Assembly (NCBI RefSeq): GCF_004770895.1
Contig: NZ_RQHS01000015.1
Span: forward strand, 62,001-126,000
Direction: 5' to 3'
DNA: 64,000 bases
Source: Leptospira dzoumogneensis
GTDB taxonomy: Bacteria > Spirochaetota > Leptospiria > Leptospirales > Leptospiraceae
Made by a program: the position numbers and the translations under genes
Shown: one piece after another, positions 51,723 to 62,879 of the stretch
Layout of the letters: each line of letters starts with the position of its first letter
How positions within the stretch are numbered: position 1 is the first letter of the stretch
Notes under the pieces: model-generated
Told to the model about the DNA's origin: nothing
The model's database searches: none
The model's input: the letters and a program-made list of their open reading frames with translations, nothing else

Positions 51723-52727
51723 CTAGAACTTTGCCTTCTCTATATCTTCTTTGATGCGCTGGTTCACATCCCTTTCGGCACATTCTACCACCACTCGGAT
51801 CGCGTTTCGGACCGCATGTGCATTGGAAGAACCGTGGCCGATCAAACAGGTTCCTTCCACACCAAGAAGAAGTGCTCCGCCGTATTCCGCGTAATCCAAT
51901 CTTTTCTTGATCGCGGTGAATGTAGGTTTAAGAAGAAGTGCCCCTGTTTGTGCAAGGCTGGACTGAGCGATACTTTCTCTCAGCACGGCGAATATGGATT
52001 TAGAAAGACCTTCGGTTGCTTTCAGGACTATATTCCCTACGAAGCCGTCGCAGACCACAACGTCCACATCCCTTCCTCCACCGTAAAGATCTCGTCCTTC
52101 TACATTTCCTACAAAATCGATCGGGAGTTTTTTAATAAATTCGAAAGCCTTTAAGGTGACTGAGTTTCCCTTCTTATCTTCTTCTCCGTTGGATAAGATC
52201 CCAACCTTCGGTTTGTGAATATTGAAGATAAGTCTGGAATAGATCTCTCCCATGATCGCGAACTGGGCCAAATACTCCGGCTTACAATCCACGTTCGCAC
52301 CTGCATCCAGAAGAAGTGTAGGAGCTCCCTTCTCTCTTGGAATGGGGGCAGCGATCGGAGGTCTTAAGACTCCGGGAATTCTTCCTAGATATAATAGTGC
52401 AGCCGCCATGGTAGCGCCCGTATTTCCGGGAGAGAACATTCCGACGCATGTTTTATCGGCGACCAGTTGAGCCGCTTGCACAACGGAAGAATCTTCCATA
52501 GCACGTACCGCTATGGAAGGAGAATCGTTCATACCTATGATCTCACTGGCGTGAACGATCCTGATCTTATTTGTATCGTATTCGTATTTGAGGAGGGTCT
52601 CGCTGATATCTTCTTCTTTACCAACGAGAATGACGTTTCTGCCGTCTTGGTTTACCGCGTTAACGGCACCTTCTACGATCCTATCAGGACCGTAGTCGCC
52701 GCTCATTGCATCGACGGCGACCCACAT
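51723..52727 (-). CDS. plsX: Phosphate acyltransferase PlsX
   Basis: A 334-residue enzyme that converts acyl-ACP to acyl-phosphate at the start of phospholipid synthesis. [20 protein letters not shown] is the conserved start. [20 protein letters not shown] and [20 protein letters not shown] are family motifs, and [15 protein letters not shown] is near the C-terminus. It is 5 bases after rpmF, the usual neighbour. Length is normal. Confidence 0.96.
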   Translation of the reverse strand: MWVAVDAMSGDYGPDRIVEGAVNAVNQDGRNVILVGKEEDISETLLKYEYDTNKIRIVHASEIIGMNDSPSIAVRAMEDSSVVQAAQLVADKTCVGMFSPGNTGATMAAALLYLGRIPGVLRPPIAAPIPREKGAPTLLLDAGANVDCKPEYLAQFAIMGEIYSRLIFNIHKPKVGILSNGEEDKKGNSVTLKAFEFIKKLPIDFVGNVEGRDLYGGGRDVDVVVCDGFVGNIVLKATEGLSKSIFAVLRESIAQSSLAQTGALLLKPTFTAIKKRLDYAEYGGALLLGVEGTCLIGHGSSNAHAVRNAIRVVVECAERDVNQRIKEDIEKAKF

Positions 52728-52732
52728 ATTGA

Positions 52733-52933
52733 TTAGTTCTCTTCGCTAGTCTTCCTGACTTTCGGTTCCACCACTACACGGTCTTTGTAAAAACCGCAAA
52801 CAGGGCAGATTCTATGAGGAGGTCTGAATGAATTACAGTTCGGGCAAGGGACTAGATTCGGTTTCCCGATCGCATGATGGGCCCGTTTCATCCTCACTTT
52901 TGATTTAGATTTTCGTCTCTTAGGAACTGCCAT
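52733..52933 (-). CDS. rpmF: 50S ribosomal protein L32
   Basis: A 66-residue ribosomal protein. The N-terminal [20 protein letters not shown] is the family signature. [20 protein letters not shown] shows a four-Cys zinc ribbon, so this is the zinc-binding C+ form. The start has AGAGAAA upstream. It lies 56 bases after hisG and directly before plsX, as in many bacteria. Confidence 0.97.
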   Translation of the reverse strand: MAVPKRRKSKSKVRMKRAHHAIGKPNLVPCPNCNSFRPPHRICPVCGFYKDRVVVEPKVRKTSEEN

Positions 52934-52989
52934 TGTTTTTCTCTATAGATAATGTCGATTTACGACTATGTTTTTTTTAAAGCCGGAAT

Positions 52990-53619
52990 TCACAACTGTT
53001 TTTCAGTCAAAGCGAATGATTCTAAGAATTCTCCGACTTCTGCCCGTTTTGTGTATAATGCAGAGCGGTTAAACACCAATCTCGCCGTAGATTCCATAAT
53101 AACTTCGATCTCTTCCAGATTATTGGCTCTTAAAGTGCCGCCCGTGGACACCAAATCCACGATACAATCGGATAAACCCACCAAAGGAGCGAGTTCAATA
53201 CTTCCGTAAAGTTTAATCACTTCGCAGTTAATCCCTTTTTTTAGGAAGAAATCCTTGGCGATATTCGGATATTTTGTCGCCACACGGACCTTTCTTTCCC
53301 CGGAGCTAAGGCTCCAACCTTTCGGGCCCGCTACTGAAAGTCTGCATTTTCCTATAAGCAAATCTAAGGGAAGAAGAAGGTCATAATCCCCTTCCAATAA
53401 TACGTCCCATCCCACGATACCTGCATCCGCAGAATTTTGTTCCACGTAAGTCGCCACGTCTTGGGAGCGGACCAGTAAAATACGGACCTTTCCTTTCGGA
53501 TCTTTATAGATAAGTTCTTTGGAATCAGGATCGGGACGACCGGAAAGCCATCCCCTTTCGAGCATGAGTTCTATGCTCTCTTCGGCAAGCCGTCCTTTCG
53601 GAAGGGCCAAAGTCAGCAT
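52990..53619 (-). CDS. hisG: ATP phosphoribosyltransferase, short form
   Basis: A 209-residue enzyme for the first step of histidine synthesis. [18 protein letters not shown] is the typical start, and [15 protein letters not shown] with [20 protein letters not shown] follow. [20 protein letters not shown] is the phosphoribosyl-binding region. It lacks the C-terminal regulatory domain, so it is the short HisG_S form, which needs the HisZ subunit; no hisZ is in the window. The start ATG directly adjoins the stop of the TPR gene. Confidence 0.95.
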   Translation of the reverse strand: MLTLALPKGRLAEESIELMLERGWLSGRPDPDSKELIYKDPKGKVRILLVRSQDVATYVEQNSADAGIVGWDVLLEGDYDLLLPLDLLIGKCRLSVAGPKGWSLSSGERKVRVATKYPNIAKDFFLKKGINCEVIKLYGSIELAPLVGLSDCIVDLVSTGGTLRANNLEEIEVIMESTARLVFNRSALYTKRAEVGEFLESFALTEKQL

Positions 53620-54357
53620 TTAGTTTCCCTGGCTGCTTTTGAGTAGAAGATAAGTAGCGAGTTCCCTAACTGCTTTAAATTCTTCGGAAGGAGAAGAGAT
53701 ATCTTGGTCTAAAACTTTTTTAAGTAGATCGACTGCTTCTTCTTTTTTACCGTTTTGTAGTTTCAAACGACCCGCTTGGTAAAGGCTCCAAGCATAAAAT
53801 CCGGATACGTTCTTACGGCTGCTTAAAAGAGAAACGGAAACTCCGTAATCGGATTCTGCTTCCGCGAGTTGGTCTGCACTTTCTCTATAGTTTCCTGCGA
53901 TATAAAAATAGTAAGCCTTCACTTCAGGAAGTTCGTCTATTTTTTTACCTGCAAATTCTAACTTCTCCGCCGCTTTTTGGTATTCTCCGTTTTTAGCATA
54001 TAGATCTCCCAAAGTTTTGGAAAGTCTGATATCTAAAGAAGGAGAACTATATGTAGAAGCGATTGTTTCGTATTTTTTGATCTTATCAGTGATCTCTGTC
54101 ATTGGAGAAAGAGCTAATTCCTTCTCCACTTTTTCGATCGCGAGAGTTCCTTTACGGAATTGTTCCGCTCTATACTCGTTCCAGCTAACAACAGCAAGTA
54201 CGGTTACGAATAAAACGCCTACTCCGAATAAAACCTGCTTTTTATTCTCTCCTATCTTGGAGAATAAAATTGCAAAAAATCTTTCCGCTCCGGTAAGACC
54301 AGGATACGGATCGATGTCCGTAATAGAAGCACCTGTTTTAGGTTCGAATCGTTTCAT
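53620..54357 (-). CDS. Membrane-anchored TPR protein (YfgM-like)
   Basis: A 245-residue protein with one membrane helix (about 41-59, VLFGVGVLFVTVLAVVSW) after a short cytoplasmic part, then a TPR-type periplasmic domain (LGDLYAKNGEYQKAAEKLEF; YYFYIAGNYRESADQLAEAE; LKLQNGKKEEAVDLLKKVLD). The topology resembles YfgM/BamD-like helpers, which assist protein folding or secretion. Family naming is uncertain. It lies between rpsA (21 bases away) and hisG (no gap), so it is part of the housekeeping gene train. Confidence 0.87.
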   Translation of the reverse strand: MKRFEPKTGASITDIDPYPGLTGAERFFAILFSKIGENKKQVLFGVGVLFVTVLAVVSWNEYRAEQFRKGTLAIEKVEKELALSPMTEITDKIKKYETIASTYSSPSLDIRLSKTLGDLYAKNGEYQKAAEKLEFAGKKIDELPEVKAYYFYIAGNYRESADQLAEAESDYGVSVSLLSSRKNVSGFYAWSLYQAGRLKLQNGKKEEAVDLLKKVLDQDISSPSEEFKAVRELATYLLLKSSQGN

Positions 54358-54378
54358 CCAAAACTCCGAGAGACGTCC

Positions 54379-56061
<1,683 letters not shown>

Positions 56062-56092
56062 ACGGATTGAAATACTCGGTGTTTGATTGGGA

Positions 56093-56806
56093 TTAGTGCG
56101 AATCGTTATAAATGCCAGAGTCTAGGCACCCAAGGATCTTACTAATTACACTATTTTTTGGCAGGTTATCCGTGTCAATGAGGATTGCGTCCTCCGCTTT
56201 CCGGAGGGGGGCGATTTCTCTTTCCGTATCGGATTTGTCACGGATAACGATCTCTTTTTCGATCTCTTCTAAATCGGATCGAATCCCTTGCTCTAATAAT
56301 TGATTATATCTTCTTTCGGCCCGAACTCTGGAAGAAGCTGTCAGAAAGAATTTGTAACGGGCGTCCGGAAATACATGGGTACCTATGTCTCTACCGTCCA
56401 TTACCAGGCGATGAGTCTGAGAAAGTTTTCTCAATTGAGAATTTACGAATTCTCTAAATACAGCTTTGTCAGCGATGTATTTGATCTCTCTTGTGATCTC
56501 TGGAGTTCTGATATCTGTGGAAACATCCTCTCCATTTAAGAAGATACTGTTCTCCCCTGTTTCTGAAAATTCGCATAAAATTTCCACACCTTCCGTAAGT
56601 GGCAGGAACTCCTTACCTGATAACCAATCCGAAAAGGAAATAGAAGAGTTTTTAGATTTATAGATCTTATAAATATGAAGAGTTAATGCGCGGTAGAATG
56701 CTCCTGAATCCAAATATTCGAATCCAAGTTTTTTAGAAAGTTCACGAGCCACTGTACTCTTGCCGGTTCCGGCAGGCCCATCTAATGCGATCACGTTTTC
56801 CGTCAT
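56093..56806 (-). CDS. cmk: Cytidylate kinase
   Basis: About 237 residues. It phosphorylates CMP and dCMP. The P-loop is GPAGTGKST (residues 10-18), [13 protein letters not shown] follows, and later come [20 protein letters not shown] and [18 protein letters not shown]. The start is ATG at 56806, whose ATGA overlaps the aroA stop; a longer frame from 56860 reads into aroA. The order aroA-cmk-rpsA is widely conserved in bacteria. Confidence 0.96.
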   Translation of the reverse strand: MTENVIALDGPAGTGKSTVARELSKKLGFEYLDSGAFYRALTLHIYKIYKSKNSSISFSDWLSGKEFLPLTEGVEILCEFSETGENSIFLNGEDVSTDIRTPEITREIKYIADKAVFREFVNSQLRKLSQTHRLVMDGRDIGTHVFPDARYKFFLTASSRVRAERRYNQLLEQGIRSDLEEIEKEIVIRDKSDTEREIAPLRKAEDAILIDTDNLPKNSVISKILGCLDSGIYNDSH

Positions 56807-58119
56807 CTCACAAAACCTTCCAATAAAGATTCGAATCCGGGAAAGGAAGTTTCGATCCAAGAAGTTTCATCCGGACGAATTTCCAAACCACTTACCGCTT
56901 TTAGGATCATAAAACTCATCGCGATCCTATGATCCATTTTAGTGAAAATATCCACAGAGTTTCCGGAAAGCCAGGAAGAAAGTTCGGAAGAATTTACACT
57001 GGAATTAATTTCAGGAATTTCGTACCCATCCGGATACTCATGCACAGTAATTCCAAGATTTCGCAAATTTTCTACCATGGCGGAAATTCGATCCGATTCT
57101 TTTGCTCGTAATTCTTCTGCATGACGAATGATAAATCCACCTTTTGCAAAAAGACCTGCGATCGTCAGAATTGGGATCTCATCGATCAAAGAAGGGATCC
57201 ATTCTTCTTTAATTTCAGCATAACATAAATTAGAAGAAACCGCTTCCAGATCTCCTACAGGTTCCCCGCATTCTATTCGTTTATTGTGAACAAGAATTTT
57301 TGCACCCATTGCTTCGAGCGCATGAAGGATACCTATGCGAGAAGGATTTAATCCCACATTTTTCACAAGAACAGAACCTTCTTTTAATAAGACTCCAAGT
57401 ACCAAGAAGAATGCAGCGGAAGAAATATCCCCAGGCACCTTGAATTCTTTTGCTTCGAATATATAAGGAGGTTCCATTTTAAAATGAGTGGGAGAAATGA
57501 AGTTCAGTTTATTTCCCAAAAACCGGAACATATTTTCGGTATGGTCTCTGGAAAGAATCTCTTCTTCGTATTCCAAAGAAGTTTCGGAAGCCATTGCTGC
57601 CAACATCAGACAGGATTTCACCTGAGCGGAAGCGATCGGACTTTTATAACGGAAGTCGGAAAGTTTTTTTCCAAGGATCTCAAGAGGAGCCTTATCCTCT
57701 TTTCCGGAGATGGAAGCTCCCATAGAATTTAAAGGTTTTATAATACGGGACATCGGCCTTTTTTGGAGAGAATGATCCCCGGTTAATATTGCCTTAATTC
57801 CTTGGAGTCCGCAGAGTAATCCTGCAGATAATCTGATACCGGTTCCTGCATTCCCGAAATCCAAAACTTCCTTTGGAGATTGAAGAGCGTTTTTGCCTGG
57901 GCTCGTAAAAACATATTCTCCTTTTGAGATCTTCTCCACTTTTAAACCAAGCTGAGTGAAAGCTTTCATCGTATTTAAAGGATCTTCCGCCTCTAAAAAG
58001 CCGGAAACATGAGAAGCCCCTTTGGATAATACGGAGAATAATACGCTTCTGTGAGAAAGAGATTTGTCTCCCGGAACTGTGATCTCTCTTCCGGAAGATT
58101 TAAGGATTCTTGGAATCAT
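56803..58119 (-). CDS. aroA: 3-phosphoshikimate 1-carboxyvinyltransferase (EPSP synthase)
   Basis: A 438-residue shikimate-pathway enzyme. [20 protein letters not shown] is the PEP/shikimate-3-phosphate site, [20 protein letters not shown] follows, then [31 protein letters not shown] and [20 protein letters not shown]. Class and herbicide sensitivity are not readable with certainty: the NAGTG-type loop is present but I did not align it further. It overlaps tyrA by 20 bases and cmk by 4. Confidence 0.96.
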   Translation of the reverse strand: MIPRILKSSGREITVPGDKSLSHRSVLFSVLSKGASHVSGFLEAEDPLNTMKAFTQLGLKVEKISKGEYVFTSPGKNALQSPKEVLDFGNAGTGIRLSAGLLCGLQGIKAILTGDHSLQKRPMSRIIKPLNSMGASISGKEDKAPLEILGKKLSDFRYKSPIASAQVKSCLMLAAMASETSLEYEEEILSRDHTENMFRFLGNKLNFISPTHFKMEPPYIFEAKEFKVPGDISSAAFFLVLGVLLKEGSVLVKNVGLNPSRIGILHALEAMGAKILVHNKRIECGEPVGDLEAVSSNLCYAEIKEEWIPSLIDEIPILTIAGLFAKGGFIIRHAEELRAKESDRISAMVENLRNLGITVHEYPDGYEIPEINSSVNSSELSSWLSGNSVDIFTKMDHRIAMSFMILKAVSGLEIRPDETSWIETSFPGFESLLEGFVR

Positions 58120-59017
58120 TTTGTTTCTTTAAAATTGCGTCCCTATCTATACGAGATTTTTCCATGAAGGACTCCCAATGTTTTAGGTCGAGCGGCTTTT
58201 CTGGATCCAACTCCGAAAGAAGTTTATCCAATCTATCCTTATAATCCAAAAGAGCCTTATAGATCTCTTCTTGGTTAGAAGAAAATATAGGTGACCACAT
58301 TTTAGGATTAGAACCTGCAATCCGGGTCATGTCCCTAAAACCTCCGCCGGTCAAAGGCAAAGGAGAATTTTGGGTAAATTCCCTTACACACCCGTTTTCC
58401 CAAACCCAATTCGTCATCAGAGAAGAGATCAAATGAGGAACATGAGATACATAGGATAGAATTTTATCATGATCATGTGCAGGAATTTCAGTGGTAGACA
58501 TTCCTAGGAATTTCCAAAATTTTTCTATCTCTGAAAATGCCTCGTCGGTCGCACCTTTCGGTCTAGTTAAAATACAAAGTCTGTTTTCATACAGATCTAC
58601 ATTTGCAAATTCCAGACCGGATTCTTCGGAACCGCACATCGGATGAGAAGAAACATATCTATGTTCTCCGGTCAGAACCGATTCCACTGCGTGAACGATC
58701 TCCTGCTTAGTGGAACCCATATCAGTCAAAAGACCTTTAAATCCGGAAGGAAGTTTGGAAATCACTTCGACTGTAGTATTGACCGGGACCCCGAAAACGA
58801 TCAGGTCATAAGATTCCCAGTCAGGAGATTTCGAAAATTCGTCCGCAGTAAAAATTTGATCCGCTGATTTAAGACGGATCCCCTTCTCCTTACTGGAAGG
58901 TGATCCTACCACTCCCACAATTTCTGCAGAAGAGTTCTTTTTTCGTAAGGCCAAGGAGAGGGAGGCGCCCATCATTCCCAGGCCGTAAATCAGGATTCTA
59001 GAAAATTTAGTTTTCAC
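58100..59017 (-). CDS. tyrA: Prephenate dehydrogenase
   Basis: A 305-residue NAD-dependent enzyme that makes 4-hydroxyphenylpyruvate for tyrosine. The cofactor loop is [37 protein letters not shown] is the substrate region, and [20 protein letters not shown] and [20 protein letters not shown] follow. It lacks a fused chorismate mutase domain; that domain is on the pheA product. The start is GTG at 59017, overlapping the pheA stop (GTGA). Confidence 0.94.
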   Translation of the reverse strand: MKTKFSRILIYGLGMMGASLSLALRKKNSSAEIVGVVGSPSSKEKGIRLKSADQIFTADEFSKSPDWESYDLIVFGVPVNTTVEVISKLPSGFKGLLTDMGSTKQEIVHAVESVLTGEHRYVSSHPMCGSEESGLEFANVDLYENRLCILTRPKGATDEAFSEIEKFWKFLGMSTTEIPAHDHDKILSYVSHVPHLISSLMTNWVWENGCVREFTQNSPLPLTGGGFRDMTRIAGSNPKMWSPIFSSNQEEIYKALLDYKDRLDKLLSELDPEKPLDLKHWESFMEKSRIDRDAILKKQNDSKNP

Positions 59018-60105
59018 GGGTTAGGTGGAGAGATCGGATAAGATCCCAAAATCCTAAGATAAATTGTATTTTCCTTTAAGGTGTTTAGGACCTCTTCGAT
59101 CAGAGGATCCTTTTTATGACCCAAAAAATCTATGAAGAAGTTATACTCCCAGGATGTCCTGCGCGTAGGTCTGGACTCCACCTTGGTCATATTGATCCCT
59201 TTATCAAAAATAGGTTTTAATACTTTGTACAAAGATCCAGGTTTATCAGGGATAGAGAATACTACGGAAGTTTTATCATTCCCGGTAGGAGGACATTGGT
59301 TCTTGCCGATGATCAAAAACCTGGTGGTATTGTCGGACATATCTTCGATGGATTCTCGAACCAGATCCAGACCGTAAATTTCAGCAGCGATGGAAGAAGC
59401 TACTGCAGCACATGCTTCCTTCTTCTCCGCAACAATACTTGCAGCCCTGGAAGTGGAAGGTGTTTCCGAAACTTCTACATGAGGAAGGTTCGCAGCGATC
59501 CAATTCCTGCACTGTGAATTTGCGATCTTGATCCCGTACAATGTTTTGATCTTAGAAAGATCATGTTCGAATCCTAAAAGATTCAAATGTATCTTCAAAT
59601 AAATTTCAGAATAAATATTTAGATCGGAAACTAAGAACTGATCCAGAGTAGAGTTCACAAGTCCTTCGGAAGAATTTTCCACAGGAACCACACCGTAATC
59701 CGCCTTATCAGTTTCCACCGCGCGAAACACTTCCGGAATAGAAGGAAATTCGGTCGCCTCTACGGAAGTCCCGAATCTTGCACGAACTGCTTGGTGAGAA
59801 AAAGATCCTTCCGGTCCAAGATAACCGATCTTTAAACCCTTCTCTACGGAGAAGGAGCCGGACATGATCTCTCTATAAATTGCGATCAACACCTTGTCCG
59901 GAAGTGGTCCTCCGTTCAGTCCAAGGATTTTTTCGTAAACGTCCTTCTCTCTATCGGGACGATAGATAGGTTCGTTATTCTCTCTTTTGATCTCTCCGAT
60001 CTCTGAGGCAATCTCCGCCCTGGCCTGGATAGCCTTTACGATCTCTTTGTCCAGAGAATCGATCTTGTCCCGGAACTCTTTCAGTTTGTCGTTATTCTTG
60101 GCCAT
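59014..60105 (-). CDS. pheA: Bifunctional chorismate mutase / prephenate dehydratase
   Basis: A 363-residue three-domain enzyme for phenylalanine. The chorismate mutase (AroQ) domain is at about 5-88 ([39 protein letters not shown]). The prephenate dehydratase domain is at about 95-270 ([45 protein letters not shown]). An ACT domain is at about 280-355 ([32 protein letters not shown]), so phenylalanine feedback is expected. It overlaps scpB by 14 bases upstream and tyrA by 4 downstream. Confidence 0.96.
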   Translation of the reverse strand: MAKNNDKLKEFRDKIDSLDKEIVKAIQARAEIASEIGEIKRENNEPIYRPDREKDVYEKILGLNGGPLPDKVLIAIYREIMSGSFSVEKGLKIGYLGPEGSFSHQAVRARFGTSVEATEFPSIPEVFRAVETDKADYGVVPVENSSEGLVNSTLDQFLVSDLNIYSEIYLKIHLNLLGFEHDLSKIKTLYGIKIANSQCRNWIAANLPHVEVSETPSTSRAASIVAEKKEACAAVASSIAAEIYGLDLVRESIEDMSDNTTRFLIIGKNQCPPTGNDKTSVVFSIPDKPGSLYKVLKPIFDKGINMTKVESRPTRRTSWEYNFFIDFLGHKKDPLIEEVLNTLKENTIYLRILGSYPISPPNP

Positions 60106-60661
60106 TCTCTATCAAATCATCCAGGTTTTCGAATTTCAATTCCTTCACTTCCACAGGGGCAGGTAAATCGGTCAGTTTATTTAATCCGAAATGTATTAAA
60201 AAATCTTTAGTAGTTCCGTACAATGCAGGTCTTCCGGGAACTTCCTTATTACCGACCGGCTTAACCAGTTTTTTAGATATAAGAGAAGTTACCATCGCTC
60301 GAGAAGAAACTCCTCTTATATCATCAATTTCGGATAATGTGATCGGCTGTTTATAAGCGATGATCGCCAGAGTATCCAAACTAGAACGGGAAAGTTGTTC
60401 TCTCTTCTTCTCTTTGAAAAGTTTTGCTAAAATTTCGGAATATTTTTCGTTCGTAGAAAATTGGTAAGCTCCTGCGATCTCCCTAAGAACGAAACCTCCG
60501 TCCTTCTCTTGGTAATCCAAGATCAACTCGTCTAGTATATCACGAGCTTCCTGTTTTTCGCAGTCTATGGATTTTGCGATACTGGCTAGTTTAAGCGGCT
60601 CTCCGGAAAGGAAAAGCAGCGCTTCTATCAGTCCTTTTAAGCCGGCTTTGTCGCGTTCCAC
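60092..60661 (-). CDS. scpB: Segregation and condensation protein B
   Basis: A 189-residue winged-helix protein that dimerises and binds ScpA in the SMC condensin. LKGLIEALLFLSGEPLKLAS is the typical start, and LEKQPITLSEI-like AYKQPITLSEIDDIRGVSSR the second winged helix; RPALYGTTKDFLIHFGLN is the conserved end of the core. The start is GTG at 60661, inside the scpA 3' end (25-base overlap). The SMC gene is not in the window. Confidence 0.95.
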   Translation of the reverse strand: MERDKAGLKGLIEALLFLSGEPLKLASIAKSIDCEKQEARDILDELILDYQEKDGGFVLREIAGAYQFSTNEKYSEILAKLFKEKKREQLSRSSLDTLAIIAYKQPITLSEIDDIRGVSSRAMVTSLISKKLVKPVGNKEVPGRPALYGTTKDFLIHFGLNKLTDLPAPVEVKELKFENLDDLIENGQE

Positions 60662-61413
60662 GGTTCTCCCACCAAGAATATACGGATTTCGCCGAAAGTT
60701 TTGTGCTGGCGGATGGATACAATTCTCTGTTTGCAGAGCTCCAACATTGCCAGAAAGACGGCTACTATCTCGGCTTTCTCCGGCTTGACCGTAGAAAACA
60801 ATTCTTCAAAGGAGATATCCGAACGTTCGACGAGCAGTTCGGAAATGGTACCCATCTTTTCCTCGACAGAATACCGGTGGGGCGCGGTAAGTAAAGCGGG
60901 AATCTCGCCTTCGTCTTCCCGTTTTTCCAAGATCTCATTAAATGCGGAGATCAGGTCTAAAAGGCTTAGATCCAGCCAGGATTCCGACTCGTCTATAACC
61001 TGATTGGTTTCTCTGGAGAATACTCCGGCCTGGACCTTGTCCACATCCCCCATTTTCTGGGCGGTTAATTGGAATTTTTTATGTTCTAGAAGTTTTTCGA
61101 CCAGTTCGGGTGGAAGAGGAGGATCATAATCTTCTTCTTCGAAACCTGGATCGGGTAATAATGCTTTAGATTTGAGATAAACTAAATTAGCGGCCATAAG
61201 AGCGTATTCCGCTCCCATGTCTATATGAATACTTGCAGAAATCTTAATGAAGTTTAGAAAGTCCTGGGTGATTTGAGAAAGGGATACTTCAAATATATCC
61301 ACCTTATAACTTTCGATAAGAGACCAGAGAAGACTCAAAGGTCCCTCCGTAATACCACCTTCCGAATTGTTCCATTGAACTACGAAGGATTGTGTGGCGT
61401 TTTCTCTCTCCAT
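60637..61413 (-). CDS. scpA: Segregation and condensation protein A
   Basis: A 258-residue kleisin linking the SMC heads in bacterial condensin. FVVQWNNSEGGITEGPLSLL and LIESYKVDIFEVSLSQITQD form the N-terminal SMC-binding helix region, AALMAANLVYLKSKALLPD-like YALMAANLVYLKSKALLPDP follows, and the C-terminal winged helix ends VFLAMLELCKQRIVSIRQHK. It lies 2 bases after cheY and overlaps scpB. Confidence 0.95.
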   Translation of the reverse strand: MERENATQSFVVQWNNSEGGITEGPLSLLWSLIESYKVDIFEVSLSQITQDFLNFIKISASIHIDMGAEYALMAANLVYLKSKALLPDPGFEEEDYDPPLPPELVEKLLEHKKFQLTAQKMGDVDKVQAGVFSRETNQVIDESESWLDLSLLDLISAFNEILEKREDEGEIPALLTAPHRYSVEEKMGTISELLVERSDISFEELFSTVKPEKAEIVAVFLAMLELCKQRIVSIRQHKTFGEIRIFLVGEPWNATKPA

Positions 61414-61415
61414 CT

Positions 61416-61778
61416 CTATGAATTCAGTGCTTTTTCTGCCGCCTGTTGCAATCTTTCAGGCGAGAAAGGTTTTACTACGAAATCCTTCACTCCCATCTTG
61501 ATCGCTTTCGCAAGAAGTTCTTCCTGACCAAGAGCAGTTACCATGATGATACGTGCTTTCGGGTCTAATTTAAAAATTTCCTGGGCTGCTTCGATCCCGT
61601 CTTTTTCTCTCATGGTGATATCCATGGTGACTAGGTCCGGCTTAATCGCTTTGTACTGATCGACAGCGATGTTTCCGTTTTCGGCCTCGCCGACGATCTC
61701 ATGCCCTCCGGCGACGAGTGCGTCCTTCACCATGGTCCTCATGAATTTTGCATCGTCTACTACGAGAATTCTGGCCAT
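61416..61778 (-). CDS. cheY: CheY-type single-domain response regulator
   Basis: A 120-residue receiver domain. ILVVDDAKFMRTMVKDALVA has the acidic pair, DLVTMDITMREKDGIEAAQE the phosphoacceptor Asp, MVTALGQ the Thr/Ala switch and KDFVVKPFSPERL the conserved Lys. It is close to CheY of bacteria with CheC/CheX, which signals to the flagellar motor. It sits 2 bases after cheB and directly before scpA, so expression is probably coupled. Leptospira have more than one CheY, so the paralogue is not fixed. Confidence 0.92.
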   Translation of the reverse strand: MARILVVDDAKFMRTMVKDALVAGGHEIVGEAENGNIAVDQYKAIKPDLVTMDITMREKDGIEAAQEIFKLDPKARIIMVTALGQEELLAKAIKMGVKDFVVKPFSPERLQQAAEKALNS

Positions 61779-61780
61779 AA

Positions 61781-62863
61781 TTAGTTTCCCCTTTCTTTAA
61801 GAATGGAAAGTATCCTTGATGTTATTGCGCTTACTGGTTCTACGAACTGAACCCCACCCATTTCGATGGCTTGGCGATTCATTCCGAAGATCACGGAGCT
61901 GTCCTCGTCTTGGGCGACGGTAGAAGCACCAGTCTCTCTCATTCTGAGAGTCGCCGCCGCTCCATCCTTACCCATGCCGGTCATAATCACACCGACTAAG
62001 GCGCTCCCGTATTCCCGGATTGCGCTGTCGAATAAAACTTCGACTGAGGGCCTGTGTCCATTTACCAGCGCTTCCCTACCTAAGGCAATCCATTTACGTC
62101 CTGCCTTAGATTCGATCTTTAAATGTGCATCACCCGGAGCCACGTAACCTGTACCGGGACGAACTTCTTCTCCGTCCTCGGCTTCCTTTACTGTAATTTT
62201 AGAGTGATCGTTTAAACGAGAAGCGAAAGCTTTCGTAAAACCCACAGGCATATGTTGTACGACGAAAATTGGTAGATGAAAATTCTCCGGAAAATCGGAA
62301 AAAACTGTCTGTAACGCTTTCGGACCACCTGTAGATGTCCCGATACAAACCGCTTCCACGGCTTTTTTTTCATCTTTGAAAATTTTACTTTTGACCGTAT
62401 CTACGATTTTTTTGGGATCAAGGCCCGCATGACTTGGTCGTAAACTATCAAAATAAGCGAGTATCCTATTTTTGAGAACTGTTCCTATTTCTTCCGGATT
62501 AAATTGATTACTGGAAGAAGGTTTCGGAACGAAATCTATAGCTCCGTATTCTAATGCTTTGAAAGTGGCGTCCGCTCCGTGTTGTGTCAAAACGGAAAGC
62601 ATCATTACCGGAATACCCAATTTTCGTTTCTGCAGTTCTTGGAGTGCGGAAAGCCCATCCATTACAGGCATCTCCACATCTAAAATTACTAAATCAGGCC
62701 GCAGTTTTGTTGCGAGCTCGATACAATCCACTCCGGTCTTACCGGTAGCTATAACTTGGATCCGACTTTCTTTTTTGATCTGGTCCGAAATAATATTTCG
62801 CACCAAAAGAGAGTCGTCTATGATCACGACCCGAATCGACCCGTCCGCGGGAGTTCCTACCAC
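61781..62863 (-). CDS. cheB: Chemotaxis methylesterase CheB
   Basis: A 360-residue protein-glutamate methylesterase that resets chemoreceptor methylation. The receiver domain is at about 10-125 ([47 protein letters not shown]). The CheB catalytic domain is at about 165-355, with Ser in [17 protein letters not shown], His in [20 protein letters not shown] and Asp in [20 protein letters not shown]. All three catalytic residues are kept. The start is GTG at 62863 with GGAT upstream; its first codons lie in GTGGTAGGAACTCC, which matches part of the repeat core seen elsewhere. Its stop is 2 bases before the cheY start. Confidence 0.94.
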   Translation of the reverse strand: MVGTPADGSIRVVIIDDSLLVRNIISDQIKKESRIQVIATGKTGVDCIELATKLRPDLVILDVEMPVMDGLSALQELQKRKLGIPVMMLSVLTQHGADATFKALEYGAIDFVPKPSSSNQFNPEEIGTVLKNRILAYFDSLRPSHAGLDPKKIVDTVKSKIFKDEKKAVEAVCIGTSTGGPKALQTVFSDFPENFHLPIFVVQHMPVGFTKAFASRLNDHSKITVKEAEDGEEVRPGTGYVAPGDAHLKIESKAGRKWIALGREALVNGHRPSVEVLFDSAIREYGSALVGVIMTGMGKDGAAATLRMRETGASTVAQDEDSSVIFGMNRQAIEMGGVQFVEPVSAITSRILSILKERGN

Positions 62864-62879
62864 GACAAAATCCTAGTGT

